A DNA stretch of 39,365 nt. It comes from Lingula anatina (taxonomy: Eukaryota > Brachiopoda > Lingulata > Lingulida > Lingulidae). Below the pieces are notes generated by a model, which saw only the letters and a list, made by a program, of their open reading frames with translations, searched no databases and was not told where the DNA came from. A program made the translations under genes and the position numbers. The stretch is taken from positions 557,635-596,999 of the forward strand of contig NW_019775180.1 in the NCBI RefSeq assembly GCF_001039355.2, written 5' to 3'. Shown here piece after piece: positions 11,255 through 21,053 of this stretch (position 1 is its first letter; every line of letters begins with the position of its first letter).

Positions 11255-12542
11255 TTATATATCTTTAAATACTGTTGGGTGCAACTTCCATTCAAGATTA
11301 TCATGATCAAGTCTACTTTCTTTATCAGCTTTTACATTATTTTCTGATTCAATATATGCAACTGATAACCATATATTTTTTCCCTTGCACCATAACCAAA
11401 TTTTTCTGGCCAAGTTATTTAGCGAGGGTATTTTCCCTCCCATTCGAGCAATATATGACAAAGCAGTTATATTATCTATACACATTTTAATGTGAATATT
11501 TGTTTCATCTTGTGCAAAGCATTTTAGAGCAAACCATGCAGCTAATAGTTCAAGATAATTAATGTGAAAAGCACTTTCAACTGCTGACCAGTTCCCTCCT
11601 GATGTGATGCCCTTGCATGCTCCCCCCCCCCCATCCTTTTTCTGATGCATCAGAATAAATAACTAATGAAGGGTTTCCATGTGAAATCAACTTAAAACTT
11701 GAATGGATATTTTCTATCCACCAAGTCAAGTCTAGTTTCAAGGCATCATCACTGGCAATCTGCAATTTTGCTTGAAAATCTCCTTTACTAGCTTTCAAAG
11801 CTTGATTTTTTCTCATATCCAGTGACCTATAATAAAGAGGCCCATATTCTACACCAGGAAAAGATGCTACCAATAATCCTACTACTTTTGCCAATTGCAG
11901 AATAGTAATACAGTCCTGCTGTTAGAGGTTGGTACATGCAGAAAATATTTTATCTGCTTGTCTCTTGTTTAAAGACACTCTCATTTTTACAGAATCCAAT
12001 GTAAAGCCTAAAAAATCCAACTTTTGCGTTGGTTCTAAAACAGACTTAGTTGGATGCACAGTAAACCCTGCTTGAGTAGAAACTTTAACTGTTTGCATCA
12101 CATTCTCTCTGCAATCTTGCAAAGATTCCCCAACTAAGAGACTGTCATCAATGTATGGACAATTCATGTGACCTAATTTTCTCAAACAGGAAAAAATTGG
12201 TTTAGTAACTTTAGTAAAAACATGTGGTCCACTTGCCAAGCCATTTGGTAAAACCTGAAACTCATACAAGTTCCCATCAAATTCAAATCTTAACAGTCTC
12301 TTGTGTTCATCACAAACTGCCAGACAATAATAAGCATCTTTCCAATCAATGGTTGACATGAAACACTGATGTGTCATAAGATTAATGGCTGACTGCAAAC
12401 TAGACATCTTAAAATGATGATATACAACAGAAGCATTAAGTTTCCTCAGATTTAAAATCAATCTGAACTTTCCATCCTTTTTCTCTCTTAAGAAAATATT
12501 GGAAATAAATTCACCTGCACAGTGTTTGACCTTTTGTATCAC
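11255..12542 (-). pseudogene. DIRS reverse transcriptase and RNase H
   Basis: RT block 11922-12542 (206 codons): KKDGKFRLILNLRKLN is RT motif 1/2, STIDWKDAYYCLAV motif A with its Asp at residue 66, LPNGLASGPHVFTK motif B, and YIDDSLLVG motif C at residues 130-133. LDFLGFTLD follows, as in LTR-type RTs. RNase H block 11577-11894 holds VIYSDASEKGWGG (first catalytic Asp). 11255-11650 holds HINYLELLAAW (Glu), CIDNITALSY (Asp) and NNVKADKESR (last Asp). The two RNase H frames change at a run of about ten G/C at 11621-11631, a plausible slippage site or base-count error. Together they would copy the element RNA to DNA. RT and RNase H are separated by another frame break near 11900. Confidence 0.92.
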
Positions 12543-12837
12543 TTTTTCTTTAAAGGTTGATGGATTTCAGTACGAATTATATCAGATTCTACTTTATTGA
12601 AAGCTTAAGTCTGAGGAATTCTTGATTGTTCTGTTGATTTGTCTATTTCAATATTGATACCATATGAAACAGTATTCAGTATATACTTATCTGATGTAAG
12701 ATTTGGCCAAAACTTTTTGCACTTTTCTAAACTAGCTGCAGTAAAATTTGCTATCTCAGTGACCAATTTATCTCTTAAAGCATCAATATATGATGACCAA
12801 TTGATACTGACCTCTTTAGGTGCTTCATTTTTTCTCT

Positions 12838-13864
12838 CTAATCCCGCTTGGTCTTGCCTGCGTGATTTGGCCTTGATTTCTTGAAATTTCTGTAGCTTTT
12901 TTTTGGAGGTGTGTACTTTTGAATACCTCTTGGCCTATATGCTGCGTGATTACACCCATGGTAATCTTTATGGCTTCCAACTTTTGTTCCTACCTTGTTG
13001 GTTTCATTGATACCTTTCACAACCCCGGCAAAATCATCGCCAAATAACCAATCGGTAATTCCTGTGCTTCCTGCACTCCCTGTGCAAGTCTGGCTTTATT
13101 AGTTCCCTCCTCCTAAGGGTATCTCAATGCTGCCATTGGCAACAAATGAAAACGCATTTAATACAAGAGACAGACCAGCTGGAATATCCAATGATTCCTT
13201 TTTGTTTTTAGCCTCCAGAAACATATTCGCAAGTTGGGCCAGAGGTGTGAGCGCTCTGACCACCCTGGTTTGCGCTTTCTGTAATCTAACATCCTTACCT
13301 CTGGTAGCAGGTAGAATTCCTTAATTTTCTCATCCGAAATTCTTTTTGACGTTATCCTGTTGAGAATATCAGCCAATTCTGGCATAATACTAGGAGATGT
13401 CGCTTCTTCGTCTATTAATTCTTGGGAACTCTTCTCAAGAATTGTATTCCCTTCCGTTTCACTGTGGATCTCAGTATTAGTCAATAGGTTGTTAACTTCT
13501 AAATCCATATCCAGCGACTCCTCATCGCTGAGGGCCAGCAAATGGTCTTCGTCGACTTCCAGAGGACGCTTACTGTTCTCATTTATCTGTTTTTTGCATA
13601 AGCTCCATTTTTTGGAGAATCTGACCCAAAATATCGACATTCCCTTCATTAGAGGTGTCAGAGATGTCATTTGATGTGCTAGCCAAAGCACGTGGTGCCG
13701 GCACTTTCGTCTCCTCTTTTGAAGTCTCCTTAGACGAACTGACAAACCCATTTTGCATGTGTTTTTATTTCCTTGTCAGTCTTTTGTTTTGGTCTAGACT
13801 CTCTAGCGCTAACTTTACTAGTTTTTTCGGGCTGATTGTTACATTCGGAATTTTTATCCACCAT
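12838..13864 (-). pseudogene. DIRS gag-like ORF, frameshifted
   Basis: An ATG at 13864 opens a Lys/Gln/Ser-rich N-terminus (MVDKNSECNNQPEKTSKVS). After a shift the reading passes through VDILGQILQKMELM, then an acidic block (DEESLDMDLEVNNLL), ISDEKIKE, and after another shift RLQKAQTRVVRALTPLAQLA and LSLVLNAFSFVANG. The block ending at 12838 starts around FAGVVKGINETNKVG and has a basic tail. The Q-x2-L/V and INE-x-NK pattern is typical of DIRS ORF1 proteins, which package the RNA. At least three frameshifts are needed. The stretch 12543-12837, between gag and RT, has only short degraded frames. Confidence 0.75.
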
Positions 13865-13906
13865 TTTTATCGGTGTCACTGTATAAAACTTTTACCTCGC
13901 TCCATG

Positions 13907-14318
13907 TACTTTTACTGCACAGTACACTTTGCTTAAGTGCTTAAATAGCTCAAAACACTGCAGAAATATTAATTTCATGCAGCTTGTAAATCCGCGTTCA
14001 CTTCGCTGAGAAACGGCGCAATGAATGACGCTGAGCTGCACGCGCATCTCTCATGTGGAGCCTAGTACGTCACTAGACGGTGATGTGGAATCTGTGTTAG
14101 GTACTTGTGATNATACTTTTACTGCGCAGTACACTTTGCTTAAGTGCTTAAATAGCTCAAAACACTGCAGAAATATTAATTTCATGCAGCTTGTAAATCT
14201 GCGTTCACTTCGCTGAGAAACGGCGCAATGAATGACGCTGAGCTGCACGCGCATCTCTCATGTGGAGCCTAGCACGTCACTAGACGGTGATGTGGAATCT
14301 GTGTTAGGTACTTGTGAT
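13907..14318. repeat. 207-bp tandem duplication around a single N
   Basis: 13907-14111 and 14114-14318 are nearly identical, with only a few differences seen. They are separated by two bases, one of which is the window's only N (14112). The unit holds the DIRS 5' leader, its inverted terminal repeat and ~20 bp of flanking target DNA. Near-identity around an N is typical of overlapping contig ends or two haplotypes joined by a scaffolder. Confidence 0.9.
14048..14091 (-). repeat. DIRS inverted terminal repeat, upstream end
   Basis: Reverse complement of 9318-9360. A second copy lies at 14255-14298 because of the 207-bp duplication. Confidence 0.85.
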
Positions 14319-14480
14319 TTTCTTTCAATATGTCTCTATCACCACATATAACTAAATAGTCTAAACTATCTGAATTGGGGACTGTGTGTGTGCTGCAGAG
14401 ATTGGGCATTTAATTTCTACAGTCCCCTTGCCACAGCAAGCATCATCAATAATGCGGTCAGGAGAGGCCCTTAAGAAAGT
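14299..14480 (-). pseudogene. YqaJ-type recombinase/exonuclease core, partial
   Basis: The minus frame reads TFLRASPDRIIDDACCGKG then TVEIKCPIS, the signature of the YqaJ viral recombinase (lambda-exonuclease-like) domain: SPD supplies one metal-binding Asp and E-x-K the next two residues. After a one-base shift at a CCCC run it reads LVICGDRDILKENHKYLTQ, matching the next conserved block (L-K-x-N-H-x-Y-Y-x-Q) with its Gln. This fold degrades or resects DNA ends. The fragment is bounded upstream by an in-frame stop and a repeat edge near 14476, and downstream by the DIRS terminus. A PHD-finger frame on the same strand resumes beyond the DIRS at 9311, so both are probably one gene or one multicopy element ORF. 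Confidence 0.75.
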
Positions 14481-14830
14481 ATATGTTCGTATTGCTTGTC
14501 ACAGGGTTGCACATGGACCTCCTGTTCCAACCAGACTACTATCTTTCATCACTGTCTCCACTAGCACAATATGATGAAATTTGTGGACACCGTCACAATC
14601 ATGTTGAGACTGACCTTAAGACCAAATACTGCAACCTTAGTACCTTTGCAGCTTCACTTTTCCAAGATCTATTACAACAAAATTTATCAAATTTCATACA
14701 GAAACGTTTCCAAGTAATCATACCAGTTTGACAATATTTTTAATAAAACGAATTATTTTGCCTTCACTTTGCTATTTCAAAACATTTTTAGCAACTTGCT
14801 TGTGAGTTTAGTTGGCACAATTTGTTCATG
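14476..14830. repeat. Diverged long duplication, copy 1, exon-like part
   Basis: Closely similar to 16176-16533. On the plus strand a splice-like TTGCTTGTCACAG is followed by an open frame (DLLFQPDYYLSSLSPLAQYD, then EICGHRHNHVETDLKTK) reaching 14731. Copy 2 has a stop after DLKTK. Not recognised; it could be an exon of a duplicated gene or part of an interspersed repeat. Confidence 0.7.
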
Positions 14831-14872
14831 CGTACCACTTCAGGTAAAATGTCAGTTACCAATCATTACCAG

Positions 14873-14911
<39 letters not shown>
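14873..14911. repeat. (AT)n microsatellite
   Basis: About 39 bp of AT dinucleotides inside duplication copy 1. Confidence 0.95.
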
Positions 14912-14915
<4 letters not shown>

Positions 14916-15229
14916 TCTGCGAGGGTGTGTTTAAACTCAAGTGTGTACAGCTGTCATGTAGGAGCATAAACTATATTTTATGTTATATGTATAAAATGGT
15001 GTTGAGTTCCTCCTCCCCTACACTTCTTTGGCTGAACTCCTCTGCAGTGCCTGTACTAGAATATGTTATTAATCTCACCTATTGTAAATTAAAGCTTCTT
15101 ACTTTTTTTCTTTATTGTTAATTCAGAAAGATCCTGATTGGTTAATTTTTCCTAAAAAATATCTCAAAATTGACCAAATATGACTAGTGATCCCATTTTA
15201 CTTAGACATGATTCAATTAACATGGCATT

Positions 15230-16175
15230 TTTTAGTTAAATGTTTAGAGCAACCCTTTCAGCTACACAATGATATATAAATCAAAGCTATATCTTACTTA
15301 AATTGCCTATTATGAGCGATGTCCTCATTTTTTGACAACTGAACTGAGCAACTCTGCAGTACTTGTTTCAGTCACAGATTTCGTCTACTGTTTAAAAAAA
15401 ACTCCCAAAAAGTCCATTAAATCATTGAAATGTAGAATGTGCCTTAAAGTTACCATATTCTTGGTTTTATTTACCTTACTTAATACATTTATTAGCTAAT
15501 TTTCCTGAAAATGACCCAAATTTGAACTCATTTGGTACTTCACCCAAATTTACTTCAATGTAATTCAATCTTAAATAGCATTAATAACTTATATATGTAG
15601 AGTAACCCTTCAGCCACAGAATGATAAACATAAACCATACTTATCTTACTTAGATTCCCTTTTTTAAGCGATTTCCTTTCCCCATCCCCTTTTTTGTTGT
15701 TTGAACTTAACCTCTCTTTAGTAATTCCTCTTTAGTAATTGTATTACCCATGGTGTCACCTACTATCAAATTTATTCCCAAACCTCATTTACCATTACAA
15801 TGCAGGCAAAATGTATTAAACATACACGAACAATATATTCTACGAGGAAGTTCAATTTATTTAAATAAATGCATTTTTAAAGTTTATTTTCCTGATAATG
15901 GCTTAAAGATCTCATTTGATCTTTTACCTGATTTTACTAAGACATGATTCAAGGTTTAATGACTACCATTAGACATGTGTAGAGTAACCCTTTAGCTTCA
16001 TTATTATTGTTGCATCTTCTCAAAATTCCAAATTTTGCACAATTTCCTTCCCCTATCCCCATTTTAAATGCTCCAATTTAAGGCACAGTGTGTGATATAC
16101 CATTAAAAGAAACTACCATGCAACATTGATTTGTACTGGAAAAACCTAGAAAAAATTAAACATCACGGATTTAGA
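15230..16175. repeat. Related ~370-bp monomers (GTAGAGTAACCCTTT)
   Basis: The phrase TGTAGAGTAACCCTTTAGC or a near variant recurs near 15241, 15597 and 15976, each followed within ~80 bp by a TTTCCTTCCCC-type tract. Another copy lies at 26700 and a degraded one near 18001. No gene is seen. The spacing suggests an old tandem array from which single units have dispersed. Confidence 0.6.
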
Positions 16176-16545
16176 AAATATATGTTCACATTGCTTGTTA
16201 CAGGGTTGTATGTGGACCCCTTGTTCCAACCAGACTACTATTTTTCATCACTGTCTCCACTGGCACAATATGATGAAATTTGTGGACACCGTCACAATCA
16301 TGTTGAGACTGACCTTAAGACCAAATAATGCAGCCTCAGCTCTTTCGCAGCTTCACATTTCCAAGATCTATTGTAACAGAATTTATCAAATTCATTCAGA
16401 AACATTTTCAAGTAATCATACTTGTTTGACAATGTTTTTAATGAAACAGTGAATTATTCTGCCTTTACTTTACAACTTAAAAACATTCTTAGCAATTCAA
16501 CAGTGAGTTAATATGGCACAGGTATCAGCAATTGTTCTTGCATAC
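16176..16545. repeat. Diverged long duplication, copy 2
   Basis: Parallels 14476-14830, including ACACCGTCACAATCATGTTG. It is interrupted at 16555 by a LINE and resumes at 17543, where the sequence again parallels copy 1. Confidence 0.75.
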
Positions 16546-16554
16546 ACCATGAAG

Positions 16555-17228
16555 TGGTGCTTAGAGAGCTGAACTGGGCTACTTTGGAAAACCGTAGAAT
16601 AATGCATGCAAAAAAGGTTATGTTCACTATCCATCACAATATGGCTCCTACATATATTATTAAAGATTTCCGGTCTTTTAAAAATCTAATAACCCCGCAA
16701 ACAAGAGAGTCCTCGTATAGAGATTACATCATCCCAGCCAAGTTTACATTTCAGGGTCCTGAATACTTACTCGTGTCTTCATGGAATAGTCTCAGTCTCG
16801 AACGAAAGTATACCCCAAATATCGCGTTATTCAAGCATTCTCTGAAATCCGAACTATTTTCTGGTTCGTTATCTACTACCACCCTAAAGTTAGAAAGAAA
16901 GAATGAAAAATATCTAAACCGTGCGCGTGTAGATCTATTGTTCAAATCCCAATTATATAACCACAACTGGGACTCGGTAAATTCTCCGAACTGCTCTTGT
17001 GGGAAACCTGAGACTATACGCCATTTTTTCTTCCAGTGCCCACGGAGGCAGTTGAAGTATCGTGATTTTCATTTGTCTATTCAGAATGTCCTGGGCGCTA
17101 ACAATACAAATTTTAGAACGCAGCTTGATAAGATTTCTTTGTTTCTACACGGCCACAAAACTTTAACAACTGGACAGAATGATAAAATATTCGATATTGT
17201 CTCGACGTTTTTAATTGATAATGCTTAA
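16555..17228 (+). pseudogene. LINE ORF2 C-terminal region
   Basis: Open for 224 codons to a TAA. It starts at LNWATLENRRIMHAKKVMF and NMAPTYI, the post-RT segment also seen in the 4945 fragment, then SWNSLSLERKYTPNIALFKH (WN-x-L .. F-K). Near the end RARVDLLFKSQLYNHN, CSCGKPETIRHFFFQCP and RDFHLSIQ form the Cys/His knuckle (C-x-C-G .. E-T-x-x-H-x3-x-C) of many EEP-type LINEs. RT and endonuclease are missing because of the 5' truncation, so the copy is inactive, but the uninterrupted frame suggests a recent insertion. It may belong to the same LINE family as the fragment at 23781-25015, although the two do not overlap. Confidence 0.85.
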
Positions 17229-17533
17229 TTGCTTTTATAAGTTCACCCTCCCGACCCTCCTTCTCTTGATCAACTAATATATCACTTCCTGCATATATCG
17301 CCCGTGCCTTTCCCTGTAGTGCCCTTCCCTGTTGCTCTCCTTTACAACAATAAGTACTATTTAGTGTTATCATAACTATAATCATTACCTATATATAATC
17401 ATATTTAAGTCATTTTGTTACTAGATTACATTAACGCAAGCGAGCCCATAATGCTGTGACGACGTGCCGCCTGCTCTGAATGTATTTTTTTTTTGTATAT
17501 CTTGATTGTAGAAATAAATCTGTTTAAAAAAAA
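16555..17533 (+). mobile_element. 5'-truncated LINE with target duplication
   Basis: Flanked by the 9-bp direct repeat ACCATGAAG (16546-16554 and 17534-17542) and ending in a short A run, the hallmark of target-primed reverse transcription. Only the 3' ~980 bp is present. The empty counterpart is duplication copy 1, where CGTACCACTTCAGG runs on without an insert. It contains the ORF2 C-terminus and ~300 bp of 3' UTR. Confidence 0.9.
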
Positions 17534-17542
17534 ACCATGAAG

Positions 17543-18125
17543 GAAGACACAGTGACCAATCATTCATTATAAGTAGATATAAGGGCTTGACAGTGTATTT
17601 AAATCTAAAATGTAAAGCTGCCATGTAAGAGTATAGCATGTATATTATTTTTAATATACTAAATATGAAATGGTATTGATTTTAATCCCTTTGACCCCTT
17701 TCTTAAGCAATGGAACTGAACACCCATTTTTTGACAATTGAACTGTGCAACTCTTCAGTACTTGTTTCAGTCACAGATTACGCCTACTTTTTAAAATAAT
17801 TTTTTTAAATATTACATCACTGAAATATAGAACATTATCAAAAATACCCTTAAAATTCCATATTCTAGGTTCAAATTATTGTATATATATACATATTAAT
17901 TTTTTTACCCCATTTTACTAAAATGCTTCAAATTTGACCTCATTTGATATTTGCCTTATTTACTTAAACATGCTTCAATCTTACATAGCATTTATAACCT
18001 ATATGAGCCACAAAATTATATAAATCAAACTTACATCTTACATAAATTTAGTACTTTGAGAGATTTCTTTTCCCAACCCTTCTTCTTTCAAACTTAAACC
18101 TCTAATCAATAACCATTTGACAATG
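17543..18125. repeat. Long duplication, copy 2, continued
   Basis: ACTTGTTTCAGTCACAGATT at about 17760 matches about 15361 in copy 1. Further similar blocks run to the MITE at 18131. No gene is seen. Confidence 0.6.
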
Positions 18126-18130
18126 CCCTA

Positions 18131-18310
18131 CAGGCCCGTAGCCAGAAATTTCAAAAGGGGGGTTCTTTTTCTGAAAAAGTGGACCTTTACCATGAAACTT
18201 TCATATACCATTATTAAATTTCACCCAGAGGGGCCTTTTCCTTGCAAAAAGGGGGGTTCATTTGAACCCCCTGAACCCCCCCCCCCCCCCCCCCCCTGGC
18301 TACGGGCCTG
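18131..18310. mobile_element. 180-bp MITE, CAGGCCCGTAGCCAG termini
   Basis: Perfect inverted ends CAGGCCCGTAGCCAG / CTGGCTACGGGCCTG. The interior has GGGGGGTTC tracts and a ~21-bp C run. A homologous segment (reverse strand, near 36400) lacks the insert and reads AATGTCCTAAATC; here CCCTA (18126-18130) precedes and TCCTA (18311-18315) follows, giving a 5-bp duplication with one change. It is non-autonomous. Confidence 0.9.
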
Positions 18311-18315
18311 TCCTA

Positions 18316-18510
18316 AATCTTTCCACATACCATGCATTGTACAAATTGGTTAAGACATGGCCTTGCTCTTGCTGCTGTCTTTTACTGCCTGCTTTTTCTA
18401 AAGGAATTAGCCATGACCAGACAGGAAGTTTCAGTTCACCAAGAAGCAACCATGCTGTATGGAAAGGGTCATCTGGAATTGAAAGACTGGCAAATTACAG
18501 TATTACTTAT
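18316..18510 (+). other. Exon-like repeated segment, copy A
   Basis: One of three related segments (others at 19240-19390 and, reversed, 36285-36425). A pyrimidine-rich tract precedes AG-GAATTAGCCATGACCAGA. The plus frame reads GLALAAVFYCLLFLKELAMT, then RQEVSVHQEATMLYGKG, so it is either a signal-peptide-like start or an intron/exon border followed by an exon. The product is unknown. Confidence 0.3.
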
Positions 18511-19029
18511 AGTAGTTAAACGTTAATAATTTTGACAAACCTAGTCCAATATTTGTGAAAACTGTACAAATGATGCATAACATCAACAAAAAAATGTGAT
18601 ATCAAGCTTATCAGTTGAGTATGTCCAATGAAAAAGAATTTTTGTGACAATATATTTGAGAAAACTGAAAAGAACACTGAAAAGACTGGCAAATTGCATG
18701 GTTTAAAATAGTTAAACGTTAATAATTTTGACAAATCTAGTTCAACTTTTGTGAAATTTGTACAAATGTATTACATCAATAAAAATTTCTGATAAGCTTA
18801 TCAATTGACTATGTCCAATAAAAAAGATTTTTTCAACAATATATTTGATAAAAAACTGAAAATTACATTGAAAAGACTGGCAAATTCCATAGCTAAAAAA
18901 AGCAAAACGTTAATAATTTTGACAAATCGATGCTAATATTTGTGTAATTTGTACAAATGATGCATAACAACAACAAAAATCTGTGATAAGCTTATCAGAG
19001 TTGACTGTGTGTAATAGAAGTGTAGTTTA
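18511..19029 (-). repeat. 194-bp satellite, three units, reverse orientation
   Basis: Reverse complement of the array at 36660-39036: TTAACGTTTAACTATT, CAAATTTGTACAAATG-like and AGCTTATCA blocks recur at about 195 bp. Confidence 0.85.
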
Positions 19030-19420
19030 TTGGCAATTTGTGTGAGAATAGTGATTTAATGAAAACAAATTTTCCAATTTTTCAATATATCATTCAGTCT
19101 CAAATGAAACATCAAATGTTGCGATTTGAGATCCTTTGTGTAAGACGTGGCAAATTACCCATAATTGTCATCTGGAAAACAATATATAACCATTCAAGAC
19201 TTCTCCTTACTACCAATACCAAATGCAGATCATCTTAAATCTTGCCACATACCATCCATATTGTACATATGGATGAGAGAGTGTTGCTCTTGCTGCCGTC
19301 TTTCACTGCCTGCCAGACCAGACAGGAAGTGTCAGTTGACCAAGAAGCTACCACACTGTATAAAAAGGGTTACCGGTACCTGGAGAAAGTACAATATATT
19401 TGAGAAAAGTGAAAATTAAA
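19030..19420 (+). other. Exon-like repeated segment, copy B with upstream unique part
   Basis: 19030-19390 aligns to the reverse complement of 36285-36660, including TGTGTAAGACGTGGCAAAT and TTCAAGACTTCTCCTTACTA. The frame after the pyrimidine tract reads TRQEVSVDQEATTLY. Deletions relative to copies A and C break any joint frame. No family is recognised. Confidence 0.3.
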
Positions 19421-19559
19421 TTTAAATAAGTGACAAATATTCCTAGTTTACTATAGCATGTTATCACAAAAAATCAGGATTTCATGGAGAAATTGACGAA
19501 GTCACTATTTCTGTGAAATCATTAATATTTAAAAATCTATATTAAAAAAACTAATCAGT

Positions 19560-20084
19560 CAATTGTCAATATTATTAGATACTGCACTGGATAGATATCT
19601 AGGGCAACTTTTTACATCATCCTTGTGGCTCTGTGACATCTGGTTTACCCCCTGCCGAGTGTCAACCTCCTGGAGCATATCGTGCAATAATTTTGACCTT
19701 GACCTGACCTACTTTCCTAATATTGGGTCATATGATATAGAATCATTGTGTGACCTCACCTATGAAAGGATTTGTCAAAATGTTGAAAATTCTAGGAGAT
19801 ATTGCATTTTGAAATTTGCAAAAATTTCACTTTAAAAGGCTCCGTGACCTTGAAAACTAGGTCAAGGTCAAAAAAATTGGGTGGACAGCTATAACTTTTC
19901 ATGGACAATCAGTATGAATTTTTTCAGAATTTTAGAAAGAAATTTTTTGACGAAAAATAATAATAAGAATAATAATAATAATAATAACAGGAAAAACAAT
20001 AGTATTCCCCTATAGGGAATCCTAATAAAGGAAAAACAATAGTATTCCCCTATGGGGAATCCTAATAATTATTATTATTATTTG
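19560..20084. repeat. Dispersed repeat ending in (AAT)n and a duplicated 44-bp hairpin unit
   Basis: Contains TGACCTTGACCTGACCTAC and GAAAACTAGGTCAAGGTCA, then (AAT)n and two tandem copies of AGGAAAAACAATAGTATTCC plus CCTATAGGGAATCCTAATAA. The second part folds as ATTCCC/GGGAAT. It looks like the 3' end of an interspersed element, but no target duplication was found. Confidence 0.5.
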
Positions 20085-20289
20085 TAGAATGCTACAATTC
20101 ATAAGCAAATCATGGGGAAAAGTAAAAGGTCAATTGCAAGTTTGCAGTCAGATTGAGAATTTAGGACTTCCCATCCAAGTTTAATTGTAAATATAAGAGT
20201 TTGGAAATTTGCGAAGTTCATTTCATGGTGAGTAGGTCAAAACTCAAATTCAAGGCTACAGTAAGACTGCAAATATATGTTCAAGTTCA
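20085..20289 (-). repeat. 146-bp repeat, degraded copies
   Basis: GGAAATTTGCGAAGTTCATT, TGGTGAGTAGGTCAAAACTC and ACTTCCCATCCAAGTTTAAT match the monomer of the 22290-22900 array. Confidence 0.6.
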
Positions 20290-20629
20290 ATGGGCAAGTT
20301 AAATGACCAAGTTAATTGACAAGTTAATTGGCCAAGCTGCCAGTTTGTTTACGTATGTGCAGGGGATGTCTTAGATCAAGGCACAAATGAAGCCCACCTT
20401 TAATTTAACATTTCTTTAGTAAATGTTATTTAATCAATCTATATGTCTTTTCTCTAAACATTAAACATCTTTATCATCCTTTCATGTATTTTACAAATCT
20501 CAGGTAATGAAATACAAGTATAACTTATTTGCCACACCTGTAAGTATCATAATATGTGCCTTGATCTAAGACATCCCCTGCACATGCCATACAAACAAAC
20601 CGGCAGCTTGGCCAATTAACTTGCCCATT
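20290..20629. mobile_element. 340-bp foldback element
   Basis: Left arm ATGGGCAAGTTA .. GGGGATGTCTTAGATCAAGG (to 20384) is the reverse complement of 20556-20629. The left arm has an extra short duplication of GACAAGTTAATTG. The ~170-bp interior is AT-rich with no ORF. No target duplication is evident. Confidence 0.8.
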
Positions 20630-20710
20630 ATGCTATTAACAATGCAAAGACACCATAAAGAATGGGGTCTGGGCTTTTTATGCATAGGACTAGATTTGAT
20701 CCGGGCCTTT

Positions 20711-20712
<2 letters not shown>

Positions 20713-20762
<50 letters not shown>
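20713..20762. repeat. (TA)n microsatellite
   Basis: About 50 bp of TA dinucleotides. Confidence 0.95.
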
Positions 20763-20765
<3 letters not shown>

Positions 20766-20914
20766 TTGTAGTTCTCTTCTTATATATATATTTAAGAAAA
20801 GAACTATATATATTAATATAAACTTTGGAAATTTCAACTTAAAGGCAATACATTTATACCCCACATATATTTAGCCATCAAACACGTCCTAATGCTAAAC
20901 ACATCCAGGCTAAT

Positions 20915-21053
20915 TTCCCGCTGGGTGGGGTTGATATAACATTGTTTTCTGACGTTGATACAACGTTGTTATCTGAGGTTGACACAACTTTCAAATCCAA
21001 CGTTTATCCAATGTCTTGTTTCAACATTAAAACAACATAATTTGCCGGCTGGG
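20915..21053 (+). repeat. CCAGC..GGCAA short repeat, copy 1
   Basis: Begins CCCGCTGGG and ends TTTGCCGGCTGGG, with internal GTTGATACAACGTTG and ACAACATAA phrases rich in CAACGTTG palindromes. Reverse complement of 21856-22007. Confidence 0.75.

Larger units (their letters stand above)
9318..14091 (-). mobile_element. DIRS-type tyrosine-recombinase retrotransposon, decayed
   Basis: Minus-strand order is gag (12838-13864), RT (11922-12542), RNase H (11255-11894), conserved linker (10986-11225) and tyrosine recombinase (9719-10964). This order, no integrase, no direct LTRs and inverted terminal repeats at 9318-9360 and 14048-14091 fit the DIRS1-like group. DIRS elements replicate through a circular intermediate inserted by the recombinase, without target duplication. 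Several frameshifts and an internal MITE make the copy non-functional. If the 207-bp duplication at 13907-14318 is real, the outer end lies at 14298. An internal complementary region, expected for DIRS1, was not confidently located in 9361-9718. Confidence 0.9.

Noticed and set aside
9318-14298. LTR retrotransposon for the RT/RNase H region
   Set aside because: There is no integrase or protease and no long direct repeats; a tyrosine recombinase and inverted ends are present instead.
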